In this document: positions 15,687 to 24,484 of the stretch, piece after piece
How positions within the stretch are numbered: position 1 is the first letter of the stretch
How the letters are laid out: each line of letters starts with the position of its first letter
Assembly: GCF_025376885.1 (NCBI RefSeq)
Contig: NZ_JAHUBR010000001.1
Location: 1,612,001 to 1,676,000 of the forward strand
Direction: 5' to 3'
Origin: Pseudoruegeria sp. SHC-113
GTDB lineage: Bacteria; Pseudomonadota; Alphaproteobacteria; Rhodobacterales; Rhodobacteraceae
DNA: 64,000 bases
Notes under the pieces: model-generated
Told to the model about the DNA's origin: nothing
Database searches by the model: none
Seen by the model: only the letters and a program-made list of their open reading frames with translations
Position numbers and translations under genes: made by a program

Positions 15687-16468
15687 GCAAGCGCACAGCG
15701 ATCATCACCGGCGGGGCCGGGGGGCTGGGCCGTGCTCTCGACGAAGCCCTGCGCGCGCGTGGCTGGGCGACGGTGCTTGTCGATCTTCCGGGGCCAGCGC
15801 TTGACGCCTTGCCCGATCTGCCGGACCGCCGCGCTCTGGGCTGCGATCTGACCGATGGTGCCGCCTTGGAGGCGCTGTGTGCGGGGCTGCGCGAAAGCTG
15901 CGAGAGCATCGATCTGGTGATCTACAACGCCGGTGTCACCCAGATCACGCTGATGGCCGACACCGAAGAGGCAGCGCATCGGAAGGTGTTTGATATCAAT
16001 TACTTCGCCGCCACCAACATGGCGCGCCTGCTCTGCGCGGACCTGCGTGCCGCAAAGGGCACGCATCTGGCGGTGTCCTCCGTGGCGGGGTTTGCACCGC
16101 TCTACAGCCGCACGGCCTATGCGGCGAGCAAACATGCGGTGGAGGGCTTCTTCAAGTCCCTGCGCAGCGAGGAGCGCGGGCATGGGGTGCGCGTGGCGAT
16201 TGCCGCGCCGAGCTTCGTGGCCACCAACATCGGTAACCCGGAGCCGCAAGCGGGCGGCATCTCGCGCCCCGGCGCGGCGACGGACGGGATGGATTACATG
16301 CCACCGGACGCGGCGGCCGAGGTGATCCTGAAGGGCTTTGAAAAGGGGCGGGATTTCATCCCCGTGGGCCGCATCGCGCGGCTGGCCTACGGGCTGAACC
16401 GGCTGTCGCCCGCGCTTTATCAGCGGCTGATGGAGCGTAATATCAACGGGGGTGAGGCCGGTTCTTAA
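15683..16468 (+). CDS. Classical short-chain dehydrogenase (SDR)
   Basis: 261 residues from the ATG at 15683, which overlaps the previous stop; a longer frame begins inside the upstream gene and is not chosen. TGGAGGLG lies at about 9, the NAG motif (YNAGVTQ) at about 86, serine in AVSSVAGF at about 132 and the catalytic YAASKHA at about 145. NAD(P)-linked alcohol or ketone oxidoreduction is expected. It closes the four-gene operon regulated by the divergent TetR protein. Confidence 0.88.
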   Translation: MSKRTAIITGGAGGLGRALDEALRARGWATVLVDLPGPALDALPDLPDRRALGCDLTDGAALEALCAGLRESCESIDLVIYNAGVTQITLMADTEEAAHRKVFDINYFAATNMARLLCADLRAAKGTHLAVSSVAGFAPLYSRTAYAASKHAVEGFFKSLRSEERGHGVRVAIAAPSFVATNIGNPEPQAGGISRPGAATDGMDYMPPDAAAEVILKGFEKGRDFIPVGRIARLAYGLNRLSPALYQRLMERNINGGEAGS

Positions 16469-16610
16469 GCGGTAAGGGCAGCCTCCGACCGTCGGGTGGG
16501 GCGAAGCCCCCGCCCGGGGGGGCGGTCAGGGGCTGCCCGGCGTGCCGCCGGGCGGAAGTCGTTCTTAGACCCGGTGAGAAAGGGCGAGCGCTTAGCGCTC
16601 TTGGGGGCGG
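16469..16610. other. Hairpin-rich spacer between convergent genes
   Basis: The convergent gap holds several G+C-rich hairpins: GGGGCGAAGCCCC, CCGGCGTGCCGCCGG and GAGCGCTTAGCGCTC (16586-16600). The last one, near a short T run, may end both transcripts. The first two resemble the stem part of the repeat family described at 25603 and 45703. Confidence 0.5.
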
Positions 16611-17273
16611 TCAGCCGAGTTCAATCCCCGCCAGAAGCCGCGAGGCTTCCTCTGCCGGGCTTGCCAGCACGTCCCGGTTTTCGCCGGGGAAGAACCGCGC
16701 ACGGGTGGCGGTGGCCATGGGGGCAGGCGCAAGGATATGCACCTTGGGGCCGGTCTTTTCGGTTTCGGCCTGCCAGCTCTGCGCCAGCGCCATACCGGCC
16801 GCCTTGCTGGCCCCGTAGGCCCCGAAGAATTTCTGCCCGGCGCGGTCATCGTCAAAGAAGATCGCCTCGCCCTGCCGTGCCAGCAGCAGCGGCTCCACGA
16901 AGCCGATCAACCGGCCCACGGCGCGGGTGTTCACCGCAAGGCTCTTTTCCCAATCTTTCAGCGCCACATGGCCCGCCGGGCTCAGCGGCGCGGCGTGGAT
17001 GGCCGCATGGGCCCAGACATCAAGCCCGCCCCAGCGATCATGGATCGAGCGGCAGAGATGCATCATCGCCTCATCCACCGTCACATCCATCGGCGCCAGC
17101 GTCGCCGAGCCGCCGGCGGCCTGAATGCGGTCGTCCAGTTCTTCGAGCGCCCCGGTGGTGCGCCCCACGGCGATCACATGGTAGCCTTTGGCGGCCAGCT
17201 CATAGGCCACGGCATTGCCCAAACCGCGCGAAGCGCCGGTTACGAGGGCGGTTTTTTCGGTGTTCACTGTCAT
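16611..17273 (-). CDS. Short-chain dehydrogenase near purF
   Basis: 220 residues. TGASRGLG lies at about 13, the NAD-binding GR and DVT positions follow, and the catalytic pair is YGASKAA at about 152-156. The usual NNAG motif reads WAHAAIHAAP and is degenerate. The catalytic serine is not clearly in place (FFDDDRAG), so activity or substrate may be unusual. SDR genes beside purF are common in Rhodobacteraceae. It is leftward and follows DUF1284 in the same orientation. Confidence 0.85.
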   Translation of the reverse strand: MTVNTEKTALVTGASRGLGNAVAYELAAKGYHVIAVGRTTGALEELDDRIQAAGGSATLAPMDVTVDEAMMHLCRSIHDRWGGLDVWAHAAIHAAPLSPAGHVALKDWEKSLAVNTRAVGRLIGFVEPLLLARQGEAIFFDDDRAGQKFFGAYGASKAAGMALAQSWQAETEKTGPKVHILAPAPMATATRARFFPGENRDVLASPAEEASRLLAGIELG

Positions 17274-17353
17274 GGGGCTGCTTTCTCACTTGCGCGCGGC
17301 CAAGGCAAGCCCCGCACCGCGCTTGCGCGCTTTTGTCAGGGGTTGGCGCGCGC

Positions 17354-17794
17354 TCAGGGCGGCGGCGCGGCGGCGTGCAGCCGGGTGAGCGCGGCCTTGC
17401 AGACGCCCAATTCAAGCCATTGGCAGCCGGTGCAGATCTCGTCGAGCTTGTCGGGGTGGATGCGCCGCTGCATCCGCTTCAGCGCCTCGCCCCAAGTGAG
17501 CTTCTCGCCCACCTCAAGCCCCAGAGCGGCGGCATGGCGCGCATCCAGTGCGGCGATCTTGGGCTGATCGGAGCAGAGATCCTCCTGCCGCATGGGGCAG
17601 GGGGCGCAGATGTCGTCGGTGCGGTCCACCACCTCGATGATCACGCCCTCGCCGTAGCGCGCCCGCAGGCGGCCCATGACGATGGCCGTCATATTGGCGG
17701 TGAAGTGATCGGAATAGCCCTTCCCTTCATAGCCCAGCGAGCAGAGGAAGTGATGCGGGCGATACCGCAAGGGGGTGGGGCGTTGTGCGCTCAT
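17354..17794 (-). CDS. DUF1284 cysteine-rich protein
   Basis: 146 residues, cytoplasmic. The N-terminal LRYRPHHFLCSLGYEGKGYS and the cysteine pairs CAPCPMRQEDLC and CTGCQWLELGVC are typical of DUF1284. The seven cysteines suggest an iron-sulfur cluster or zinc site. The function is unknown. It lies between purF and the SDR, on the same strand. Confidence 0.85.
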   Translation of the reverse strand: MSAQRPTPLRYRPHHFLCSLGYEGKGYSDHFTANMTAIVMGRLRARYGEGVIIEVVDRTDDICAPCPMRQEDLCSDQPKIAALDARHAAALGLEVGEKLTWGEALKRMQRRIHPDKLDEICTGCQWLELGVCKAALTRLHAAAPPP

Positions 17795-17847
17795 GCAGAA
17801 GGGCTTGCCGCAGGCAGAGCCCTTCCGTCAAGGAAAACGCGGCGGGA

Positions 17848-19311
17848 TCACTCCGCCGCTTTCAGCGTAAAGCCCTTGTTGATCATATCCGACGGGGCCA
17901 CCGGGTATTCGCCGGAGAAGCAGGCGTCGCAATAGGCGGGGCTGGCGGCATCGCGGCCCTTGGCCTCGCCCGCCGCGCGGTAGAGGCCGTCGAGCGAGAT
18001 GAAGCGCAGGGAATCCACGCCAAGATATTCGCACATCTCGCTTTCCGTCATCCGCGCGGCGAGAAGCTTTTCGCGGTCCGGCGTATCGACCCCGTAGAAA
18101 CAGGGCCAGGCCGTGGGGGGCGAGGCGATGCGGAAATGCACTTCCTTCGCGCCCGCATCGAGGATCATGTCCTTGATCTTGCGCGAGGTGGTGCCGCGCA
18201 CCACGGAATCATCCACCAGCACAACGCGCTTGCCCCGGATCAGGGCGCGGTTGACGTTGAGCTTCAGGCGCACGCCCATGTTGCGGATCTGCTCGGTGGG
18301 CTCGATGAAAGTGCGGCCCATGTATTGGTTGCGGATGATCCCCATCGCGTAAGGAATGCCGCTTTCCTGCGAGAAACCGATGGCCGCGGGCGTGCCGGAA
18401 TCGGGCACCGGGCAGACGAGATCGGCCTCCACTGGCGTTTCGCGCGCCAGTTCCACGCCGATCTGGCGGCGGGTTTCATAGACGGAGCGCCCCTGCAGGA
18501 TCGAATCCGGGCGGCTGAAATAGACATGCTCGAACACGCAGAACCGCGGCTTCTTCTGCTCGAAGGGGCGGAAGCTCTCGATGGCGCCGTCCTGAATGAC
18601 AACCATCTCGCCGGGATCGATCTCGCGCATGAATTCCGCGCCGATGATGTCCAATGCGCAGGTCTCGCTGGCCAGCGCGAAGCCGTCGCCGATGCGGCCG
18701 AGCACCAGCGGGCGCACGCCGAGCGGATCGCGCACGCCGATCAGCTTGGTGCGCGTCATGGCCACGATGGAAAACGCGCCTTCCACACGGCGCAGCGCGT
18801 CTTTCATGCGCTCGGAAATGGATTGCTGCAGTGAGCGCGCCATCAGGTGGATGATGCATTCGGAATCCGAGGAGCTCTGGAAGATCGAGCCGCGCTCGAT
18901 CAGCTCGCGCCGCAGGGCATTGGCGTTGGTGAGATTGCCGTTATGGGCCAGCGCCGCGCCGCCCATGGCAAATTCGCCAAAGAAAGGCTGCACGTCGCGG
19001 ATCGCCGTCTGGCCTTTGGATCCGGCGGTGGAGTAGCGCACGTGGCCGATCGACAGCGGCCCCGGCAGGGTTTCCATCAGGCTGGCTTCGGTGAAGTTGT
19101 CGCGTACATAGCCGAAGCGGCGGGCGGAGTTGAACCCCTGAACCGGGTCATGGGCGACGATGCCGCCGGCCTCCTGGCCCCTGTGTTGCAGGGCATGCAG
19201 CCCGAGCGCGACGAAATTGGCCGCATCCTGAACGCCGATCACGCCAAAGACGCCGCATTCCTCTTTCAGCTTGTCATCATCGAACGGATGGCTGGGGGGC
19301 ATTTCACGCAT
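17848..19311 (-). CDS. purF: Amidophosphoribosyltransferase
   Basis: 487 residues. It makes phosphoribosylamine from PRPP and glutamine, the first committed step of purine synthesis. After a short propeptide the nucleophile is the cysteine in EECGVFGVIG (about residue 17). The PRPP loop VVLVDDSVVRGTTSRK (about 360) and the glutaminase segment RGQEAGGI are present. The start at 19311 has GGAG about 11 bases upstream; ATGs at 19302 and 19335 are alternatives. Four lysine-lined cysteines in the C-terminal half fit the Fe-S-type PurF. It lies downstream of cvpA. Confidence 0.95.
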   Translation of the reverse strand: MREMPPSHPFDDDKLKEECGVFGVIGVQDAANFVALGLHALQHRGQEAGGIVAHDPVQGFNSARRFGYVRDNFTEASLMETLPGPLSIGHVRYSTAGSKGQTAIRDVQPFFGEFAMGGAALAHNGNLTNANALRRELIERGSIFQSSSDSECIIHLMARSLQQSISERMKDALRRVEGAFSIVAMTRTKLIGVRDPLGVRPLVLGRIGDGFALASETCALDIIGAEFMREIDPGEMVVIQDGAIESFRPFEQKKPRFCVFEHVYFSRPDSILQGRSVYETRRQIGVELARETPVEADLVCPVPDSGTPAAIGFSQESGIPYAMGIIRNQYMGRTFIEPTEQIRNMGVRLKLNVNRALIRGKRVVLVDDSVVRGTTSRKIKDMILDAGAKEVHFRIASPPTAWPCFYGVDTPDREKLLAARMTESEMCEYLGVDSLRFISLDGLYRAAGEAKGRDAASPAYCDACFSGEYPVAPSDMINKGFTLKAAE

Positions 19312-19492
19312 CTTGGCAGCGGCTCCGAATCCCATGGCTCAACAGTTGGCCCCCTCATAAGCGGTTCGGGCCGGAGTGTCACGAAAGGATCATATTGCTG
19401 CGTCGTTGGCACGGGAGCCAAGCCCCGCTTATGCGCAAAAGGCGCCCCTAGGGACGCCTATTACATCTGTTCATGCGGTGGGTCTGGCCGGG

Positions 19493-20050
19493 TTACTGGC
19501 TGCAGGCGCCCACGAGTTCTTCGTATTTCGTGGTGATCCAGTTCATCACGCCTTGCTCATCCAGGCCCGATTGCAGGTTGCCGGTGGCGGAGGCGAAAAT
19601 CTGGGCGGAGCGGCTGTCGTCCACCATGGGCACGGCCTGGTTCACGACAACGAGATCATAGACAAGGAAGGCCACGGCCACGAGCACCAGCCCGCGCACG
19701 ACCCCAAACAAGAAGCCGAGCGCCTGATCGATGCCCGACAGGGCAGAGCGCTGAACGGCGGAAGAGAAGAGCGGCGTGAAGATCGACACGACGACCAGCG
19801 CCACGGCGAAGACGGCGGCAAAGGCCGCAATCATCGAAAGCTCGCAGCTGTCGGCAATGAATTCCTTCAGAAGCGGCACTTCCTTGATCAGCGGTTCGGC
19901 CTTGGGCGCAAACAGGAAGGCGACGACAGCGGCGGCGAGCCAGCCCAGAATGGCCATGCCTTCCCGCACGAAACCACGCGAATAGGCGAGGATCGCCGAC
20001 AGGATAATGACAACGGCCACGACGCCGTCGATGATGGTAAAGCCTTCCAT
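19493..20050 (-). CDS. cvpA: CvpA family membrane protein
   Basis: 185 residues with four hydrophobic helices in the CvpA order (about 8-25, 30-50, 70-95 and 108-128) and a polar C-terminal tail. The conserved SRGFVREGMAILGW segment (about 24-37) is clear. CvpA is linked to envelope homeostasis and colicin V release in enterics, and in many bacteria it is found next to purF, as here. The gene is leftward, between radA and purF. Confidence 0.93.
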   Translation of the reverse strand: MEGFTIIDGVVAVVIILSAILAYSRGFVREGMAILGWLAAAVVAFLFAPKAEPLIKEVPLLKEFIADSCELSMIAAFAAVFAVALVVVSIFTPLFSSAVQRSALSGIDQALGFLFGVVRGLVLVAVAFLVYDLVVVNQAVPMVDDSRSAQIFASATGNLQSGLDEQGVMNWITTKYEELVGACSQ

Positions 20051-20072
20051 GCGCTTCCCTCACTTGGGCCGG

Positions 20073-21440
20073 TTAACCGGCTCCGAATATTTCTCCGACG
20101 AATGCCGTCAGATCCGCCATTTGCTGGATGCTGACCTCTCCGTCCTCCCCCGTCTTGCTGCGGGCAGGGGCGATTGCCTTGGTGAAACCAAGTTTGCCCG
20201 CTTCTTTCAACCGGTTTTCGGTCTGCCCGACGGGGCGCAGGCTTCCTGATAGACTGATTTCGCCGAAAACCACACAATCGGCGGGCAATGCGGCGTCTTC
20301 GCGGGCGGAAAGTAGCGCCGCCGCAACAGCCAGATCGGCTGCCGGTTCGCTGATTTTCATACCACCCGCAACGTTGAGATAGACATCGAGCCCGGTGAAG
20401 GCGATGCCGCAGCGTGATTCCAGCACCGCGAGGATCATCGCCAGCCGACCACCGTCCCAGCCCACCACGGTGCGGCGGGGCTGGCTGTGGGGCGAGGGGG
20501 CCACCAGCGCCTGAAACTCGCAGAGCACGGGCCGCGTGCCTTCGATCCCGGCGAAAACGACAGAGCCAGGCGTGGGCTGTTCGCGCTCCGAGAGAAACAG
20601 CGCAGAAGGGTTGGTGACTTCGCTCAAGCCCCCGCCCGTCATCTCGAAAACGCCGATCTCATCGGCCGGGCCGAAGCGGTTTTTTACCGCGCGCAGGATG
20701 CGGAACTGATGGCCGCGCTCGCCTTCGAAATAAAGCACAGTGTCGACCATATGCTCGACCACGCGCGGGCCGGCGATCTGGCCTTCTTTCGTCACATGGC
20801 CCACGAGCACCACGGCGATCCCCTTGCGCTTGGCAAAGCTCGTCAGCTCATGGGCGGCGGCACGCACCTGACTCACCGAGCCCGGCGCGCTGTCTACGGT
20901 GTCGGCCCACATCGTCTGGATCGAATCGATGATCGCCACGTCGGGCTTTTCGGCCTCCAGCGTGGTGAGAATGTCGCGCAGATTGGTTTCGGTACCCAGC
21001 CGCACCGGCGCATCCGCAAGCCCCAGCCTTTGGGCGCGCATCCGCACCTGTGCGCTGGCTTCCTCGCCCGAGATATACACAGCCTTCAGCCCTGCGCGCG
21101 CGAAGCTGGCAGCGGCCTGCAGCAGAAGCGTGGATTTGCCGATCCCCGGATCGCCGCCCACGAGGATGGCCGAGGCCGGCACCAGCCCGCCGCCCAGCAC
21201 GCGGTCCAGCTCGTCCATGCCGGAGCGGGTGCGCGGGGGCGGGGCTTCCTCGGTGGCGAGGTCGAGCAGGGGCAGGGCGCGGCCGCGCGCCTTGCCGAGC
21301 GTCTTGCCGGAGGGGCCCTGCGAAAGCGGCTGCTCCTCGGTGATCGTGTTCCATTCGCCGCAGGCGTCGCAGCGGCCGGACCACTTCTTGTGAACGGCGC
21401 CGCAGGCGTTGCAGGTGAAACTGGTGGTTGGTTTTGCCAT
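20073..21440 (-). CDS. radA: DNA repair protein RadA
   Basis: 455 residues. An N-terminal four-cysteine zinc finger (CNACGAVHKKWSGRCDACG, about 10-28) is followed by a RecA-like core with Walker A GGDPGIGKST (about 96), the RadA signature VKNRFGPADEIG (about 255), and a Lon-like C-terminal domain. RadA promotes branch migration during recombination repair. It is the usual neighbour of cvpA and alr in this family of bacteria. Confidence 0.96.
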   Translation of the reverse strand: MAKPTTSFTCNACGAVHKKWSGRCDACGEWNTITEEQPLSQGPSGKTLGKARGRALPLLDLATEEAPPPRTRSGMDELDRVLGGGLVPASAILVGGDPGIGKSTLLLQAAASFARAGLKAVYISGEEASAQVRMRAQRLGLADAPVRLGTETNLRDILTTLEAEKPDVAIIDSIQTMWADTVDSAPGSVSQVRAAAHELTSFAKRKGIAVVLVGHVTKEGQIAGPRVVEHMVDTVLYFEGERGHQFRILRAVKNRFGPADEIGVFEMTGGGLSEVTNPSALFLSEREQPTPGSVVFAGIEGTRPVLCEFQALVAPSPHSQPRRTVVGWDGGRLAMILAVLESRCGIAFTGLDVYLNVAGGMKISEPAADLAVAAALLSAREDAALPADCVVFGEISLSGSLRPVGQTENRLKEAGKLGFTKAIAPARSKTGEDGEVSIQQMADLTAFVGEIFGAG

Positions 21441-21446
21441 GCGCGA

Positions 21447-21935
21447 TTACTGCCCCAAAGCGCCGCCCTTGCCAACGGCTTCCCGCGCGGAGAGCGCGCG
21501 CATCGTGAGCATAGACAGCAGCAGCGAAGCGAGCACGCAGGCGGTGAAGAGGTAAAGCCCCCAGCCCGTTTCCACCCGGCCCACGCCGATCCCCTTGATG
21601 ACGACAATGTAGAGCGCGATCAGAAACACATCGGCCATGGCGAGCTTGCCAAGCCATGTGAGAAAGGGCAGCCAGCGCGGCGAGGCATAGCCGAACTGGA
21701 TCGCCGCCAGCATCAGCGTCTTGGCGTAAGGGGCGAGGAAGGCGAAGAAAAACACCAGTGCGGCAAGGAAGATGTCCACTTCGATCAGCGCCGTGAAGCC
21801 CGAAACTACGGTGATCTCGGACAGGCGGAACAGCGGCAGGATCCCGGCGCGCAAAAGGGGCGCCGTCCAGGCGATGGGGAAGAGGACGAGCAACGCGAGG
21901 TTGCCGTAGCGCAGCAGGGTGTCGGCAGGTGTCAT
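21447..21935 (-). CDS. PqiA-like inner-membrane protein
   Basis: 162 residues with four transmembrane helices. Segments SEITVVSGFTALIEVDIFL and GKLAMADVFLIAL match single-module paraquat-inducible protein A. PqiA normally works with the MCE protein PqiB in lipid movement across the envelope, but no pqiB is seen here. Six bases separate it from radA. Its neighbour is the mlaEF pair through the coiled-coil gene. Confidence 0.8.
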   Translation of the reverse strand: MTPADTLLRYGNLALLVLFPIAWTAPLLRAGILPLFRLSEITVVSGFTALIEVDIFLAALVFFFAFLAPYAKTLMLAAIQFGYASPRWLPFLTWLGKLAMADVFLIALYIVVIKGIGVGRVETGWGLYLFTACVLASLLLSMLTMRALSAREAVGKGGALGQ

Positions 21936-21973
21936 ACCCTACCGGTAGCGGCCCCGCTCAGGGGCCGCAAGCG

Positions 21974-22732
21974 CTAGTGTTTGGACTTCGACATGGCCAC
22001 GACATTGGGTCGCCCGAGCGGCGACTGGAAGCCGATCTGTGGCAGAACATCCGTCAGATCCTTGCTCAGCCGATCGAGCTGCACCTGCACCACATGCTCT
22101 TCCAGCTCCACCTCATGCAGCCAGCGCTTGATTTCCTTCACCGTGCGCGTCGCGATGTCGAGCTGCTCCTGAAAGCGCTCCACCTCCTGCTGGCGCTGGC
22201 GCAGGAAGGTCTTGGCGCGATCCACCTTCTCGTCGGAGTAGATCTCGGCGATGTCGCGGCTCTGTTGGCTCATCTGCGCAGCGACTTGCAGGATCTCCGG
22301 CTCCAGCGTGTCCAGTTCGGGATGCTGGCGCAGGTAGACGATACGCTCGCGCACCGCGTCAAATTCCGAGCGCAGCATGAAGGTGCTGCGCCGGTCGGCG
22401 TCATGGCTGATCGCATAGGCGCGGGCCACGTCGTCCATCGTCATAGAGAAATCCCGGTGCGAGCGCTCAAGCTGCACCATGCGGCGGTTGGCCGGGATGT
22501 AGAAGCAGAGCGCAAGGAAAAGCCCCGCCACGCCGATTTGCAGCCACATGCCCGCCTGAGGATAGACCGTGTCCCCAAACCGCAGCGGAAGATAGAGCCA
22601 GGGCGAAAGCCCGAGGGCTGCCAGCAGGCTGCTGCCCACAAGCGCCACCGCCATCGCTACGATCAGAAATAATGAGAGCGCCTGAAGGCCGCGCTGGAAT
22701 TGAAAAAAGACGGAGTCCGTATGTCTTTGCAT
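21974..22732 (-). CDS. Membrane protein with a long coiled coil
   Basis: 252 residues from the ATG at 22732 (GGTGA six bases upstream); a GTG at 22741 lacks a good site. Two transmembrane helices (about 15-45 and 60-80) are followed by an about 170-residue highly charged helical region with coiled-coil character (RSEFDAVRERIVYLRQHPEL, QRQQEVERFQEQLDIA). Function is unknown. Its position between mlaF and pqiA suggests an envelope role, perhaps as a bridging partner. Homologues in roseobacters have been loosely labelled DNA repair proteins, which the sequence does not support. Confidence 0.6.
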   Translation of the reverse strand: MQRHTDSVFFQFQRGLQALSLFLIVAMAVALVGSSLLAALGLSPWLYLPLRFGDTVYPQAGMWLQIGVAGLFLALCFYIPANRRMVQLERSHRDFSMTMDDVARAYAISHDADRRSTFMLRSEFDAVRERIVYLRQHPELDTLEPEILQVAAQMSQQSRDIAEIYSDEKVDRAKTFLRQRQQEVERFQEQLDIATRTVKEIKRWLHEVELEEHVVQVQLDRLSKDLTDVLPQIGFQSPLGRPNVVAMSKSKH

Positions 22733-22959
22733 AATCGTCACCGTGAAGAATTGTTAACCGTACCCTAGAAGGAAAGGTTACCCCGGAAAACCAATCGGTT
22801 AAGAGGGAAACTTCGGGTAAATCATCACAAAGCGGCGAAAGCAGCCCGGTTTTCTGAAACAATTCGTGTGCAACCTGTGGGGTATTTTCGCAGGGTCAAT
22901 GGCAGGCCGCAAGGTGTTGTGGTTCAACCAAAAATCACCACAAGGCGGGGCGATCGGCC

Positions 22960-23700
22960 TCAGCGCAGTGATTCGATGGGGCCTTCGGCGCGGCCGTGGA
23001 TGAATTGGTCGAGGTAGGGATCGCCGCTTTCTTCCATCTGCGCGACAGGCCCCGTCCATTGGATCTTGCCCGCATGGAGCATGGCAATCTCATCGGCGAT
23101 GGCGCGCACGCTGGTCATGTCGTGGGTGATCGTCATGGCGGTGGCACCCATTTCCACCACGATCTCGCGGATCAGATCGTTGATCACGCCGGCCATGATT
23201 GGATCGAGCCCGGTGGTCGGCTCGTCAAAGAAAATGATCTCGGGCTCCGCCGCGATGGCGCGGGCGAGGCCCACGCGTTTCTGCATGCCGCCGGAAAGCT
23301 CGGCTGGGTACAGATCGGCCACATCGGGCGATAGCCCCACCCGGCGCAGCTTCTCGATGGCGATCTCGCGCGCTTCGGCCTTGGGGCGCTTGAGCGCCCC
23401 GCGCAGCAGGCGAAAGCCGACGTTCTGCCAGACGGGCATGGAGTCAAACAGCGCGCCGCCCTGAAACAGCATCCCGAACCGGGCAAGAAAGGCGTCGCGG
23501 TTGTCGCCATCGGTGCCGTCCACGGTGATCGTGCCAGAGTCGGGCCGCACGAGGCCGAGCACGCATTTCAGCAACACCGATTTGCCGGTGCCGGAGCCGC
23601 CGATGATCACCATGCTGCGCCCCTTGCCGATCTCAAGATCGACGCCCTGCAGCACCTTCTTGGGGCCAAAAGCCTTGTGAACGTTGTCTAGCCGGATCAT
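22960..23700 (-). CDS. mlaF: ABC transporter ATPase, MlaF type
   Basis: 246 residues. Walker A GGSGTGKS (about 35), signature LSGGMQKRVGLARAIA (about 141-156), Walker B EIIFFDEPTTGLDP (about 160-173) and the H-loop are all present. The MQKR variant and the phrase FDEPTTGLDPIMAGVI mark the phospholipid transport (Mla/Ttg2) group. The start overlaps the stop of the permease gene (ATGA at 23697-23700). It should power lipid movement between membranes with MlaE. Confidence 0.9.
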   Translation of the reverse strand: MIRLDNVHKAFGPKKVLQGVDLEIGKGRSMVIIGGSGTGKSVLLKCVLGLVRPDSGTITVDGTDGDNRDAFLARFGMLFQGGALFDSMPVWQNVGFRLLRGALKRPKAEAREIAIEKLRRVGLSPDVADLYPAELSGGMQKRVGLARAIAAEPEIIFFDEPTTGLDPIMAGVINDLIREIVVEMGATAMTITHDMTSVRAIADEIAMLHAGKIQWTGPVAQMEESGDPYLDQFIHGRAEGPIESLR

Positions 23701-24482
23701 GCGGAGAAGAAGGCCTCCGTCAGCAGGTAGTTGGCGGCGAGGATCAGCACGGAAGCCGAGACAACGGCGGATTTCGTCGCCTGCCCAACCCCTTGCGCGC
23801 CGCGCCCGGAATTCATGCCGTGGTAGCAGCCCATCAGCGCCACGATGAAGCCGAAGGCCGCGCCCTTCACAAGGCCCGAGCCGACATCCCAGGGTTCAAG
23901 GAAATTCACGGTGTTCTGCAGGTAAGCCGCGCCGTTGAAGCCCAGCCGCTGCACGCCCACCACGTAGCCGCCGAGGATGCCGATGGCATCGCCCACGGCC
24001 ACCAGCACGGGCACGGCCAGCGTGGCGGCCAGCAGGCGCGGGGCGGTGAGGTATTTCATCGGGTTGGTGGAAAGCGTGGTGAGCGCGTCGATCTGTTCGG
24101 TGACCTTCATCGTGCCGATCTCGGCGGCAATGGAAGAGGCCACCCGCGCCGCCACCATCAAACCGCCCAGCACGGGCCCCAACTCGCGCACCATGCCGAT
24201 GGCCACGATGGAGGGCACAACGGCCTCGGCGTTGAACCGCGCGCCACCGGCATAGATCTGCAGCGCCAGCGCGCCGCCGGTGAAAAAGGCGGTGAGCCCG
24301 ACGACGGGCAGGGAATACCAGCCGATCGTCATCAACGCCGCAAGGAACTCGCGCGGGTAGAAGGGCGGGCGGAAGACGTGGGACACGGCGGAGAGCGCGA
24401 AGAGCGTGATCCGGCCGATCGCGGCCAGCAGGGCCAGCGTCGTGCGGCCGATCACCGTGAAGGGCGTAAGCACCGCCGCCAT
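23697..24482 (-). CDS. mlaE: ABC transporter permease, MlaE type
   Basis: 261 residues from the ATG at 24482 (MAAVLTPF); a longer frame overlaps alr and is not chosen. There are five or six hydrophobic helices. The MlaE motif region RELGPVLGGLMVAARVASSI, then EIGTMKVTEQIDAL, is unmistakable (about 115-145). It starts two bases after the alr stop. An MCE (MlaD) gene normally follows mlaF, but here the next gene is a coiled-coil membrane protein. Confidence 0.93.
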   Translation of the reverse strand: MAAVLTPFTVIGRTTLALLAAIGRITLFALSAVSHVFRPPFYPREFLAALMTIGWYSLPVVGLTAFFTGGALALQIYAGGARFNAEAVVPSIVAIGMVRELGPVLGGLMVAARVASSIAAEIGTMKVTEQIDALTTLSTNPMKYLTAPRLLAATLAVPVLVAVGDAIGILGGYVVGVQRLGFNGAAYLQNTVNFLEPWDVGSGLVKGAAFGFIVALMGCYHGMNSGRGAQGVGQATKSAVVSASVLILAANYLLTEAFFSA

Positions 24483-24484
24483 GC

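Noticed and set aside
20487-21977. A long plus-strand open frame across radA and the PqiA-like gene.
   Set aside because: It is the mirror of two genes with strong motifs and lacks any recognisable domain.
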